From NCBI GenBank assembly GCA_030630445.1, contig DAOVNC010000006.1, positions 1-21,500 of the forward strand: 21,500 nt of DNA, in the 5' to 3' direction. Positions within the stretch are counted from its first letter, which is position 1; every line of letters starts with the position of its first letter. The position numbers were made by a program, and so were the translations under genes. Shown one piece after another: positions 14,579 through 21,500 of the stretch. Source of the stretch: Kiritimatiellales bacterium (lineage in GTDB: Bacteria; Verrucomicrobiota; Kiritimatiellia; Kiritimatiellales; Pontiellaceae). The notes beneath the pieces are model-generated. The model worked only from the letters and a program-made list of their open reading frames with translations, had not been told where the DNA came from and ran no database searches.

Positions 14579-14595
14579 ATCGGGGCAGCTCCGAT
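14579..14595. promoter_or_regulatory. Small hairpin in the 5' leader of PA14 paralogue 2
   Basis: ATCGG (14579-14583) pairs with CCGAT (14591-14595) around a 7-base loop. It lies between the candidate promoter and the Shine-Dalgarno. It could affect translation or mRNA stability; only the symmetry supports it. Confidence 0.25.
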
Positions 14596-14615
14596 GAATA
14601 CGCGAATAAGTACAC

Positions 14616-14645
14616 ATTAGTAACTTATTCTAAAGAGAGGGTCAA
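14616..14645 (-). promoter_or_regulatory. Candidate sigma-70 promoter for PA14 paralogue 2 overlapping an inverted repeat
   Basis: On the minus strand TTGACC (14645-14640, five of six bases of the -35 consensus) is followed after 18 bases by ACTAAT (14621-14616, four of six of the -10). A perfect 8-bp inverted repeat GAATAAGT/ACTTATTC (14604-14611 and 14623-14630) brackets the -10, as an operator would. No transcription data can be inferred. Confidence 0.4.
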
Positions 14646-14682
14646 GGAGTTCGGTTAGGGCACATCTTTTCTATTGTCTTTT

Positions 14683-16101
14683 TTATGTTCGCAGCAGATT
14701 GAAGCGCCGGGGTTGCAGGAATTTACCGAGCAGTTTGTTGGCGTTGGATGCGGAGACTGTGCCGGGTTCGGTGGCGGCGAGCCTGCGGTAGATTCCGAGC
14801 AGTCGGTCGCCGTATGCTTTCAAACTGTAGCGCTCCTGCACAATCTTTCGGTTGTTTCCAATCAACGTTTCATTCGCCGAAAGATTAAACGCAGGAAGCA
14901 GCCCGCGATCTGCCGGATTTTCGGCGAGGTGGCGGATGACGTTGCGCTGAAGTTCTTCATCGAGAATGCCGAAGTCGACCTTGCCGTCGCTGACCAATGC
15001 GGTCTTGGCCTGCTCGAAATAGTCGGGCGTCCAATCCTTGGAATAGGCGGCGTAGCTCCACTTCATCGCGGCTTCCAGTATTTTGAAAAACTTCCTTTCG
15101 CCGACCCATTCAAGGGGGACGGGCAGGGCGGTGTAGAGCGTTGAAAGGTCTAGCCCCTCGTCCGCAAAGTCGGCGGTGATTTCGGGAATATTGCGCCCGA
15201 GGAGCATCTTGCCTTCGAGCCACGGTTCGAGGAAGGCGAGGCCGAAGCCTTCGGCAATGCTGGTGGAAATCAAGGCCTCCGCATTTTGAACCAGTTCGGA
15301 AAAGTCGTGCTTTCGTCCCGCATCAAATTCGACGGGAAGGTCCAGTTCCTCCGCGAATTCAACCCATTTGTTGTAGTAGCCCTGCCAAACGGGGTTTTGC
15401 GGAGCGAGTGTGCTGACAAAGCGGTAGTTCTCCGGCGCAAGCAGGCTCCACAGCAAAAACTCGCCTAGGTTCTTGCGGCGGATGGCGCGTGCGGGATAGA
15501 CAATCGTGCGGGCTCCGCAAGGCGGGGTTGTACATGGAAGCGCCGTCACGGCGTTGGGGAGTTCGTGCACGTTGGGGATGCCGATGGCTTCGAGAAATGC
15601 CTTGTCGCGGAAATTGATCGGCGCATACCAGATGTGGTCGGCGATGGGATACAGAATGTTTTCAAGTTCCCCTCCCAGGTGTTTGCGCAGGAGTTCGTAG
15701 TTTTCAGGGCGGCCATCCTCGGCAAAGTCGTGCGGTTGGAGCAACAGTCGGCACCCGGCATTGGCAAGGTGCCAAGCGAGTTGCGGGGTAAAACTGTTCT
15801 TTCCGAGCGAGTGGTTGTGGATGTGCCAAATGTCGGGATCGCGCCCCAGCAGGCAGCGGGCGGTAAAACGCAAATCCTCCGCCAATTTTCCACCCTCTGG
15901 AAGAGGGTCGTCTGAATATTCCAAGGGCTGGAAAGGTTCGGTCAGCGGGGTGAGCGAATCGTCCGGTGCAGGAGCTTCGCCGGTGAGAACAAGCACATCC
16001 ACGTTATCGCCCAACGACTTAACCGCACGCTCAATGACCCTCGTCACCCCGCCGGGTCGCAAGTGGTAGTGTACGATGGCAACTGCTAGCTTTTCGCTCA
16101 T
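14683..16101 (-). CDS. GT4-type glycosyltransferase (GT-B fold)
   Basis: The 472-residue cytoplasmic glycosyltransferase has a GT-B layout. The N-terminal acceptor lobe starts AIVHYHLRPGGVTRVIERA, the glycine-rich opening typical of GT4, and includes HIHNHSLGKN and LLQPHDFAEDG. The donor-binding lobe has VYPARAIRRKNLGEFL (about 201) and the E-x7-E motif AEGFGLAFLEPW (E284, E292). A C-terminal extension of about 100 residues beyond the GT lobe ends in RRFNLLRT. It overlaps gpgS by 4 bases (ATGA), so the two are translationally coupled. Together with gpgS and the divergent GT4/phosphorylase pair it may build a glucosylglycerate-derived solute or glycan, but donor and acceptor are unknown. Its 3' end is duplicated as the pseudogene at 13036-13364. 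Confidence 0.85.
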   Translation of the reverse strand: MSEKLAVAIVHYHLRPGGVTRVIERAVKSLGDNVDVLVLTGEAPAPDDSLTPLTEPFQPLEYSDDPLPEGGKLAEDLRFTARCLLGRDPDIWHIHNHSLGKNSFTPQLAWHLANAGCRLLLQPHDFAEDGRPENYELLRKHLGGELENILYPIADHIWYAPINFRDKAFLEAIGIPNVHELPNAVTALPCTTPPCGARTIVYPARAIRRKNLGEFLLWSLLAPENYRFVSTLAPQNPVWQGYYNKWVEFAEELDLPVEFDAGRKHDFSELVQNAEALISTSIAEGFGLAFLEPWLEGKMLLGRNIPEITADFADEGLDLSTLYTALPVPLEWVGERKFFKILEAAMKWSYAAYSKDWTPDYFEQAKTALVSDGKVDFGILDEELQRNVIRHLAENPADRGLLPAFNLSANETLIGNNRKIVQERYSLKAYGDRLLGIYRRLAATEPGTVSASNANKLLGKFLQPRRFNLLRT

Positions 16102-17075
16102 TTCTCAATGCCGAACTTTTCACGGTATTCGGGGATGTCGATCATGGGCGGGCGTTCCTCTTCGACGATTTCGTAGGCGATCTGCTCGAAACTTTCATCG
16201 TTGACCTGGAACTGGCGCAGCAGGGTGTTTAGTTCGGGGAGGTCGCCGATCACACCGAGGGCTTCGGCGCGGAAGAGGAAGGCGCGCAGGATGCCGAAAG
16301 CCATCTTGCCGAGGTCGCGCGTTTCCTGGTTGCGGTGGACGCGCTGGTCGAGATCGACTTGCGCGATGGCTTTCATTCCCCATTTTTCATAGACATCGAT
16401 CAGATGCGAGGTTTCGACGCCGTAGCCGATAGGGAAGGGGATTTGATCGAGCACTTCGCGGCGCACGGCATATTCGCCCGAAAGCGGTTGGATCAGTCCG
16501 GTCAGATCCGGGAAGAACAGCGAAAAGAGCGGGCGCACGAGAATCTCCGTCACGCGACCGCCACCGGAGGGTCGCACCCCTTGCGAGAAGGCCAGCGGCC
16601 GGTCGTAGAAGGCTTTGACGTAGTGGACTTCGGGGCGATAGATGAGCGGCGCAACGAGGCCGTAGGCAAAGCGCGGGTGGATGTTTTTTATATCGGCATC
16701 GACATAGACGATAATGTCGCCGGTGAGTTCGTAGACGGCCTTCCACAGGTTTTCACCCTTCCCTTTCTTTTCGCCGTATTGCGGCAGGATCTCGGCGGAA
16801 AGATGAACGTCCGCTCCAAACGTAGCGGCGATTTCGCGGGTGTTGTCCGTGGATCCTGAATCGATTACGGCAATCTCGTCTAGCAGGGGATAGCGATCCA
16901 TCAGCTCCGATTTGAACATGACGATCTCTTTGCCGATCGTCTTTTCTTCGTTGAGCGTCGGCAGGCAGAGCGAGATCTTCAGTCCCTGCTTTTCCTTTTC
17001 TTCCACCAGTTTCTTGATGTCCCAGAACTGGGAGTGGTGGATGGTGTTGTTTTTGATCCAGTCATTCAGTTCCAT
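16098..17075 (-). CDS. gpgS: Glucosyl-3-phosphoglycerate synthase (GT2/GT81-type)
   Basis: Predicted to transfer glucose from NDP-glucose to 3-phosphoglycerate, giving glucosyl-3-phosphoglycerate, the first step to the compatible solute glucosylglycerate. The 325-residue protein has the GT-A hallmarks of GpgS: LCLPTLNEEKTIG (34-48), IDSGSTDNT (71-79), the metal/donor-binding YVDADI (DAD at 126-128), GGGRVTEILVRPL (about 171-183), PLSGEYAVRRE (197-207), GYGVE (217-221) and QRVHRNQ with H247 as likely metal ligand. The start at 17075 overlaps the M20-like gene by 14 bases, and the stop overlaps the GT4 gene by 4. A mannosyl-3-phosphoglycerate or other GT2 activity is possible, but the motif set points to GpgS. 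No matching GpgP phosphatase is certain in the window. Confidence 0.85.
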   Translation of the reverse strand: MELNDWIKNNTIHHSQFWDIKKLVEEKEKQGLKISLCLPTLNEEKTIGKEIVMFKSELMDRYPLLDEIAVIDSGSTDNTREIAATFGADVHLSAEILPQYGEKKGKGENLWKAVYELTGDIIVYVDADIKNIHPRFAYGLVAPLIYRPEVHYVKAFYDRPLAFSQGVRPSGGGRVTEILVRPLFSLFFPDLTGLIQPLSGEYAVRREVLDQIPFPIGYGVETSHLIDVYEKWGMKAIAQVDLDQRVHRNQETRDLGKMAFGILRAFLFRAEALGVIGDLPELNTLLRQFQVNDESFEQIAYEIVEEERPPMIDIPEYREKFGIEK

Positions 17076-18243
17076 GGCAGAATTCTCCGTCGATGGCTAG
17101 CAGCACGGCAAGGAGCTGCGCCAGTCCTTTGTAGATGGGTTGGATACGGATGGTTTCGTTTAGGTCGTGCAGGTTGCTGGCTTCCGTGAGTCCGAGTGTC
17201 ACGGCGGGCAGATTGCGGCTGATGAGTTCGGAAACCTCCGATATGCTAGGGAATATTCTGGGCTTCAAATCCAGCTTCTCCATGATCTGGCGGCAGCACT
17301 TAACCAGCGGATGGCCGACATCGATCCCGCCGGGTTCGCGGATGGAGACCACCTCGAACTCAATTTTCGCGTTATACTTCGATGCAATGTCGGCGACGAT
17401 GTCGTCGATGCGCCCGCGGATTTCCCGGACGATTTCAGAGCCTTCGCTCTTGACCTCGAAGCGCAGGCTGGATTGCGTGGCCATCACGTTGTAGCTCTTT
17501 CCGCCGCGCACCGCGCCAAGCACAATAGATGTTTTCGGCCGCCGAGGAACCGGGATTTCCAGCATGCGGTTGATGACGTCGTTGAGCGCAATGATCGCGC
17601 TGCTTTCGCCGACGCGCTGCCATTCGAGTTCCTCGGGCAGCTTGCAGGTAATCAGGCCGCGGAACATGCCTTCGGCGGTGTAGCTCAGCCGGCCGAGCTG
17701 GGCCCCTTCGATGCAGATGCCCGCATCGATGGGCAGGCGGTTGTTGTCCATGAAAAACCGCAGGCCATCCAGGTTGCCCCGGCCCAGCCCCTTGGTGCTG
17801 GCGAGCAGAACAAGGTTGGCATTGAGCTGGATGCCGAGCGTTTCAAGCAGGGAGGGCAGCGTGGCCAGTGCAGCCATGCCGAGGCTGTTGTCGGCTACGC
17901 CCGGGCCGATGATCTTATCGGTGCGCACGCTGATGGTGTGGTCGGTTTTTTCCGAGTGAACCGAGTCGGCATGGGCCACGAGCAGAATGTTTCGGGAGGG
18001 ATCCTTGCCTTGGATAATGCCGACGCCGTTGCCTGCCTCGTCGGTGGAGACATTCTGCAGGCCGCATTCGGTCATGCGTTGTAAGAGCAATTTAACGCGG
18101 GCTTCCTCTTCGAAAGTCGGGGCGGGAATTTCGCTCAGCATGATCAGGTTGGCGATTAGCGTCTCCTGTATTCCCGCCGCGCCTTCCTTCATCTTTGGCA
18201 AGAGCGCCAGAATTTCGGCGATGGTCTTTAATTGTGTATCCAT
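17062..18243 (-). CDS. M20-family metallopeptidase-like protein with altered active site
   Basis: The 393-residue protein has the overall M20 dipeptidase/deacylase fold: the metal ligands H91 and D93 region (LLVAHADSVH), bridging D118 (GPGVADNSLGMAAL), E179 (CIEG) and a C-terminal His (H359, SNLHDLNE) are present. Two conserved elements are missing. The expected GEEG-L segment carrying the general-base Glu reads ASTKGLGRGNLDG (about 148-160), and the lid-domain GGHSW motif reads LEWQRVGES. Catalysis by the usual mechanism therefore looks impaired, so it may be a pseudo-enzyme or have new chemistry. I prefer the ATG at 18243 (MDTQLK); another in-frame ATG lies at 18276. It is the first gene of the gpgS operon and is divergent from the GT4 gene at 18390. 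Its role there is unknown. Confidence 0.8.
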   Translation of the reverse strand: MDTQLKTIAEILALLPKMKEGAAGIQETLIANLIMLSEIPAPTFEEEARVKLLLQRMTECGLQNVSTDEAGNGVGIIQGKDPSRNILLVAHADSVHSEKTDHTISVRTDKIIGPGVADNSLGMAALATLPSLLETLGIQLNANLVLLASTKGLGRGNLDGLRFFMDNNRLPIDAGICIEGAQLGRLSYTAEGMFRGLITCKLPEELEWQRVGESSAIIALNDVINRMLEIPVPRRPKTSIVLGAVRGGKSYNVMATQSSLRFEVKSEGSEIVREIRGRIDDIVADIASKYNAKIEFEVVSIREPGGIDVGHPLVKCCRQIMEKLDLKPRIFPSISEVSELISRNLPAVTLGLTEASNLHDLNETIRIQPIYKGLAQLLAVLLAIDGEFCHGTE

Positions 18244-18389
18244 AGAAAACCCCAGGTTGGTTCCAATGCACGACATTAGCAGAGCGGGGCCCTCTGACCA
18301 ACATGCAATGGGCTGATTTCTACAGAGTTGTTAATAGTGCTTTCTTTCAAATTCCTGTGCGGTACCCTCCCGCTAGGAAAGGAAATATC
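18244..18389. promoter_or_regulatory. Divergent intergenic region of the glycosylglycerate-type cluster
   Basis: These 146 bases separate the minus-strand M20-like/gpgS operon from the plus-strand GT4/phosphorylase operon and should hold both promoters. A good Shine-Dalgarno (AGGAAAGGA, about 18375-18384) precedes the GT4 ATG at 18390. An imperfect dyad AGAGCGGGGCCCTCT lies at about 18280-18294. I found no convincing -35/-10 pair on either strand. Confidence 0.45.
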
Positions 18390-19652
18390 ATGAGCGAGAA
18401 TATTGGATTTGTTTCGACGCGGTTTGCCGGAACGGATGGGGTTTCACTTGAAAGCGCAAAATGGGCGAAGGTGCTTTGGGACCATGAGTTCCGGAGCTTT
18501 TGGTATGCCGGGCGCCTCGACCGCGACCCGGACGTGAGCTACTGCGTGCCCGAGGCGCATTTCGGACACCCGGAAAATGTTTGGATCAACGAGCGCATCT
18601 GGGGCAAGTCCTCCCGCGATCCGGTGGTGAGCCGCCGCGTCCGCGACATGGCGGAATACCTCAAGACCACCCTTTACGGATTCGTCGACCGCTTCGATTT
18701 GCAAATCTTGGTTTTCCAGAATGCGCTGACCATCCCGATGCACGTCCCGCTCGGCGTAGCCATCACCGAATTTCTGGCCGAAACGCGTATTCCATCCGTT
18801 GCCCACCACCACGACTTCTATTGGGAACGCGTGCGCTTTTCCGTCAACTGCGTGCCCGACTATCTCGACCTCGCCTTCCCGCCGCGCGACGACCAGCTCC
18901 AGCACGTCGTCATCAACCAAGCGGCGCGCGAGGAGTTGTCATGGCGCAAGGGTTTGTCGTCCGAGCTGATCCCGAACGTATTCGATTTTGAAACGCCGCC
19001 GCCGGAGCCGGATGGCTATACCGAAGGCCTGCGCGCCGACCTTGGCTTTGCGGAGGACGACATCCTCATCCTCCAGCCCACGCGCATCGTGCCGCGCAAA
19101 GGCATCGAGCACTCCATCAAGCTGCTGGAGTCGCTGGGCGATCCGCGCATGAAACTGGTGATCTCGCACTCGGCGGGCGACGAGGGTTATGAATACCAGC
19201 ACATGCTGGTGGAACTGGCGCGCGACTCGAACGTCGACCTGCGCATTATCGACGGCCGCATCGGCGAGATCCGCCAGAAAAACCATGCCGGCGAAAAAAT
19301 GTACACCCTGTGGGATCTCTATCCGTTCGTCGATTTCGTCACCTATCCCAGTCTCTACGAAGGCTTTGGCAACGCCTTCCTCGAGGCAATCTACTTCAAG
19401 CTCCCCATCCTCATCAACCGCTATTCCATCTTCGCCCGCGACATCGAACCGAAGGGGTTCCGTGTCCCGCTCATGGACGGCTATCTGACCAAGCAGGTGA
19501 TCGACGATGTCCGCCGCCTGCTAGACGACGAAACCTACCGGCGCGCAACCGTGGAGCACAACTATGCCGTAGCCAACCGCTTCTTCAGCTACTCGGTGCT
19601 GCGCCGAAGCCTGCGCACGCTTATCACCAACATCCGGGGATTGGAACCATGA
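18390..19652 (+). CDS. GT4-type glycosyltransferase, linked to GH13_18 phosphorylase
   Basis: The 420-residue GT-B glycosyltransferase opens with IGFVSTRFAGTDGVSLESAKW, the GT4-type acceptor-side loop. It continues with SVAHHHDFYWERVRF (about residues 135-150), then the donor lobe with LQPTRIVPRKGIEHSIKLLE and PSLYEGFGNAFLEAIYFKLP, which carries the E-x7-E motif. The ATG at 18390 is chosen over the longer open frame because of its AGGAAAGGA Shine-Dalgarno and the typical GT4 N-terminus. Its stop overlaps the phosphorylase start by 4 bases (ATGA). It could extend glucosylglycerate, for example to mannosylglucosylglycerate as MggS-type GT4 enzymes do, or make the substrate of the phosphorylase. 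That assignment is inference from context. Confidence 0.85.
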   Translation: MSENIGFVSTRFAGTDGVSLESAKWAKVLWDHEFRSFWYAGRLDRDPDVSYCVPEAHFGHPENVWINERIWGKSSRDPVVSRRVRDMAEYLKTTLYGFVDRFDLQILVFQNALTIPMHVPLGVAITEFLAETRIPSVAHHHDFYWERVRFSVNCVPDYLDLAFPPRDDQLQHVVINQAAREELSWRKGLSSELIPNVFDFETPPPEPDGYTEGLRADLGFAEDDILILQPTRIVPRKGIEHSIKLLESLGDPRMKLVISHSAGDEGYEYQHMLVELARDSNVDLRIIDGRIGEIRQKNHAGEKMYTLWDLYPFVDFVTYPSLYEGFGNAFLEAIYFKLPILINRYSIFARDIEPKGFRVPLMDGYLTKQVIDDVRRLLDDETYRRATVEHNYAVANRFFSYSVLRRSLRTLITNIRGLEP

Positions 19653-21385
19653 TCAAGAATCTCAACATCCATGCATTGAAGAGAATGCGCAACCGCCTCA
19701 ACCGTCTCTATGGCCCGCAGGAGGTGGAGTGCCTGTTGGAACGCATGGTTGCGCTGATTGGACGCTATGGTGTTGGATTCGAAGGCTACTCCAGAGCGAC
19801 GGAACGGTGGAACGAAACCTCGTCGGTATTGATCACCTATGGCGACATGGTTCAAAACGGCGACGAGCCGCCCTTGAGGGTGCTGAAGCGCTTTGCCGAT
19901 CAGTATCTGGCCGGTGCGATCGATACTATCCATATCCTGCCGTTCTCCCCCTATTCCTCCGATGACGGGTTTTCCGTTATCGACTACCGCCAAGTTGACC
20001 CAAACCTTGGAAGCTGGGACGACATCCAGGATCTTGGCCAAGGATTCAAGCTTATGTTCGATCTCGTGCTCAACCATGTCTCGCGCAAGAGCAAATGGTT
20101 TGCCGACTATGTCGCCAACATTGCGCCCTATCGCGACTTCTTCATCGAGGCCGATCCCGAGGCGGATCTTTCCGCCGTGACGCGCCCCCGCAACCTTCCG
20201 CTGCTCACCCCCGTGCATACGCGCCACGGCGACACGCATCTGTGGACCACGTTTAGCGACGACCAGATCGATCTCGACTTTTCCAACCCCGATGTCCTGT
20301 TCGAATTCCTCGATATCCTGATGCTCTACATCGCCCGCGGCGCAACCATCGTTCGGCTCGATGCCATTGCCTACCTCTGGAAACAGATCGGCACAAACTG
20401 CATCCATCTCACGCAGACGCACGAAGTCGTCAAGCTCATGCGCGACCTGCTCGACATGGTCGCCCCCGAAGTCGTCCTGCTCACCGAAACCAACGTGCCG
20501 CACGAGGAAAACATCTCCTACTTCGGCGATGGCGACGAAGCGCACATGGTCTACCAATTCAGCCTGCCGCCGCTCTTGCTGCATGGACTAATGAACGGTA
20601 GCGCATCCCACCTGACCCAATGGGCATCCTCCCTCGACGAACTCCCCGGCAACTGCACCTATTTTAATTTCACCGCCTCGCACGACGGCATCGGCGTCCG
20701 TCCCTTGCAGGGCATCATTCCCGATGAAGAGCTGGATAAGCTGGCCGCACGCGTGAAGGAGCTCGGAGGCCACGTTTCCTCCAAGGCTAACTCCGACGGC
20801 AGCGAAAGCCCGTACGAACTCAACATCACCTACTTCGACGCACTGGGCGACGATCCCGAAACCGTCACCGATCTCCACCTCGCGCGCTTTCTCTGCTCGC
20901 AGACCGTCGCGATGGAACTGCGCGGCGTACCCGCCGTCTATTTCCACAGCCTAACCGCCACGCGCAACAACCACGCTGGCGTCGAAGAAACCGGGCGCGC
21001 CCGCACCATCAACCGCAAGAAATGGCAAGAGGACGAGCTGGAGACCACCCTCGCCGACACCCGTTCCCCGACCGCGCGCGTCATGAAAGAATACCTTCGC
21101 CGTCTCCAGTTGCGTTCGCAGCACAAGGCCTTCCATCCAGACGCCGCACAAAACATTATCGACATGGGGGCGGAGGTTTTTGTGGTTGAGCGCGAGCGGG
21201 CGGGTGCCCGGGTCGTCTGCATCAGCAACTTCACCGATCAATACATGGAACTAAGGATTGATGGCCACCTGTCTGAAATCAACAAAGCCGACGCCTGCTC
21301 CGACATCCTCACCGGCCTCCGCTACATGGGCGAAGGCAAACTCATTGCCCTCGATGCCTACCAAACCGTCTGGCTGCAAATTTGA
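19649..21385 (+). CDS. GH13_18 glycoside phosphorylase, probably glucosylglycerate phosphorylase-like
   Basis: The 578-residue cytoplasmic enzyme of the sucrose phosphorylase subfamily cleaves an alpha-glucoside with phosphate to alpha-glucose 1-phosphate. GH13 motifs are ILPFSPYSSDDGFSVIDY (96-113), FDLVLNH (137-143), the nucleophile D238 in IVRLDAIAYLWKQIGTNC, the acid/base E280 in LLTETNVPHEENISYFG, and H345-D346 in ASHDGIG. The segment LWK-x2-GT-x-C-x-HL-x-QTH (243-258) and TETNVPH resemble the glucosylglycerate phosphorylase group (YcjM-like) more than classical sucrose phosphorylase. The start at 19649 overlaps the GT4 stop by 4 bases; the open frame further upstream is the GT4 shadow. 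With gpgS nearby, glucosylglycerate is the leading substrate candidate; sucrose or glucosylglycerol remain possible. Confidence 0.88.
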   Translation: MIKNLNIHALKRMRNRLNRLYGPQEVECLLERMVALIGRYGVGFEGYSRATERWNETSSVLITYGDMVQNGDEPPLRVLKRFADQYLAGAIDTIHILPFSPYSSDDGFSVIDYRQVDPNLGSWDDIQDLGQGFKLMFDLVLNHVSRKSKWFADYVANIAPYRDFFIEADPEADLSAVTRPRNLPLLTPVHTRHGDTHLWTTFSDDQIDLDFSNPDVLFEFLDILMLYIARGATIVRLDAIAYLWKQIGTNCIHLTQTHEVVKLMRDLLDMVAPEVVLLTETNVPHEENISYFGDGDEAHMVYQFSLPPLLLHGLMNGSASHLTQWASSLDELPGNCTYFNFTASHDGIGVRPLQGIIPDEELDKLAARVKELGGHVSSKANSDGSESPYELNITYFDALGDDPETVTDLHLARFLCSQTVAMELRGVPAVYFHSLTATRNNHAGVEETGRARTINRKKWQEDELETTLADTRSPTARVMKEYLRRLQLRSQHKAFHPDAAQNIIDMGAEVFVVERERAGARVVCISNFTDQYMELRIDGHLSEINKADACSDILTGLRYMGEGKLIALDAYQTVWLQI

Positions 21386-21391
21386 GCCTGG

Positions 21392-21424
21392 TTTGGAGTG
21401 CGGCGGCTGGACGACGCTTTTGAA
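21392..21424 (+). repeat. Dispersed palindromic repeat, copy C, possible terminator
   Basis: It begins TTTGGAGTGCG and ends GACGCTTTTGAA, the same borders as copies A and B, 6 bases after the phosphorylase stop. GCG (21400-21402) and CG (21404-21405) can pair with CG (21412-21413) and CGC (21415-21417), with one mismatch, followed by TTTT. This is a weak but plausible intrinsic terminator for the plus-strand operon. Confidence 0.6.
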
Positions 21425-21457
21425 TGAGCGATAGCGAAACGGTGGCGCGGTCGGCTG

Positions 21458-21500
21458 TGCGGGGATATTTGAAAGCGCAATCGAGCTTGCGCACTCCAAA
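21458..21500 (-). repeat. Dispersed palindromic repeat, copy D, running off the window
   Basis: Matches copy A (8858-8900) at 40 of 43 bases; the three differences are all transitions. On the minus strand the GCGCAA/TTGCGC stem is followed by TTT, so it could end a minus-strand gene lying beyond the window. It faces copy C tail to tail. Confidence 0.85.

Larger units (their letters stand above)
13420..15130. repeat. Tandem segmental duplication, copy 2 (parent segment)
   Basis: The corresponding segment to copy 1: the PA14 gene (13422-14537), its upstream gap and the 3' part of the intact GT4 gene. Nucleotide identity is very high over the first about 430 bases of the PA14 coding region and over the GT4 3' end, lower over the PA14 centre, and absent in the gap. 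Confidence 0.85.

Noticed and set aside
17167..18084. Long plus-strand open frame (about 305 codons) opposite the M20-like gene
   Set aside because: It lies wholly antisense to a gene with clear family motifs, its translation has no recognisable domain, and such mirror frames are expected from GC-rich third positions.
19589..20584. Minus-strand open frame of about 331 codons opposite the GT4/phosphorylase genes
   Set aside because: Antisense to conserved GH13 motifs; composition looks like a codon-bias shadow and there is no independent start signal.

Overview
The window looks like chromosomal DNA from a free-living, probably marine member of the PVC group. A Kiritimatiellota (Pontiella-like) origin is my best guess. 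This is inferred from the mix of polysaccharide-degradation genes, pseudopilin and type II secretion genes, TonB-like PA14 proteins and a 'TTTGGAGTGCG...' palindromic intergenic repeat; no rRNA or other marker gene is present to prove it. Most genes are on the minus strand, with short gaps or overlaps that suggest operons. No tRNA, rRNA, CRISPR array or insertion sequence was recognised.

Layout. (1) 1-1430 (+): 3' part of a rhamnulokinase gene. (2) 4891-1462 (-): operon-like run gspF, gspG, gspH-like pseudopilin, ECF sigma factor, zinc-finger anti-sigma factor. (3) 7540-4996 (-): a secreted multidomain GH20 beta-N-acetylhexosaminidase split by a one-base frameshift. (4) 8521-7634 (-): XerC/XerD-type recombinase, preceded by an orphan 'addiction module component' antitoxin. 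(5) 12665-8982 (-): a PA14/TonB-like membrane protein, two HAD hydrolases and purC, ended by a terminator made from a dispersed repeat. (6) 13036-18243 (-): a truncated glycosyltransferase pseudogene, a second PA14/TonB-like protein, an intact GT4 glycosyltransferase, glucosyl-3-phosphoglycerate synthase (gpgS) and an M20-family peptidase-like protein that lacks expected active-site residues. (7) 18390-21385 (+), divergent: a second GT4 glycosyltransferase, overlapping by 4 bases a GH13_18 phosphorylase that most resembles glucosylglycerate phosphorylase. A further copy of the dispersed repeat closes the window.

How they may work together. gpgS, the two GT4 enzymes and the GH13_18 phosphorylase make a coherent set for making, extending and recycling glucosylglycerate-type compatible solutes or related oligosaccharides. 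The nearby HAD hydrolases could supply the missing phosphatase step, but this is speculative. The PA14/TonB-like gene and the 3' end of the neighbouring GT4 gene have been tandemly duplicated, leaving a decayed glycosyltransferase fragment between two diverged PA14 paralogues. Rhamnulokinase and the GH20 enzyme fit a glycan-degrading lifestyle, and the pseudopilin operon with its own sigma/anti-sigma pair suggests regulated secretion or surface-fibre assembly.
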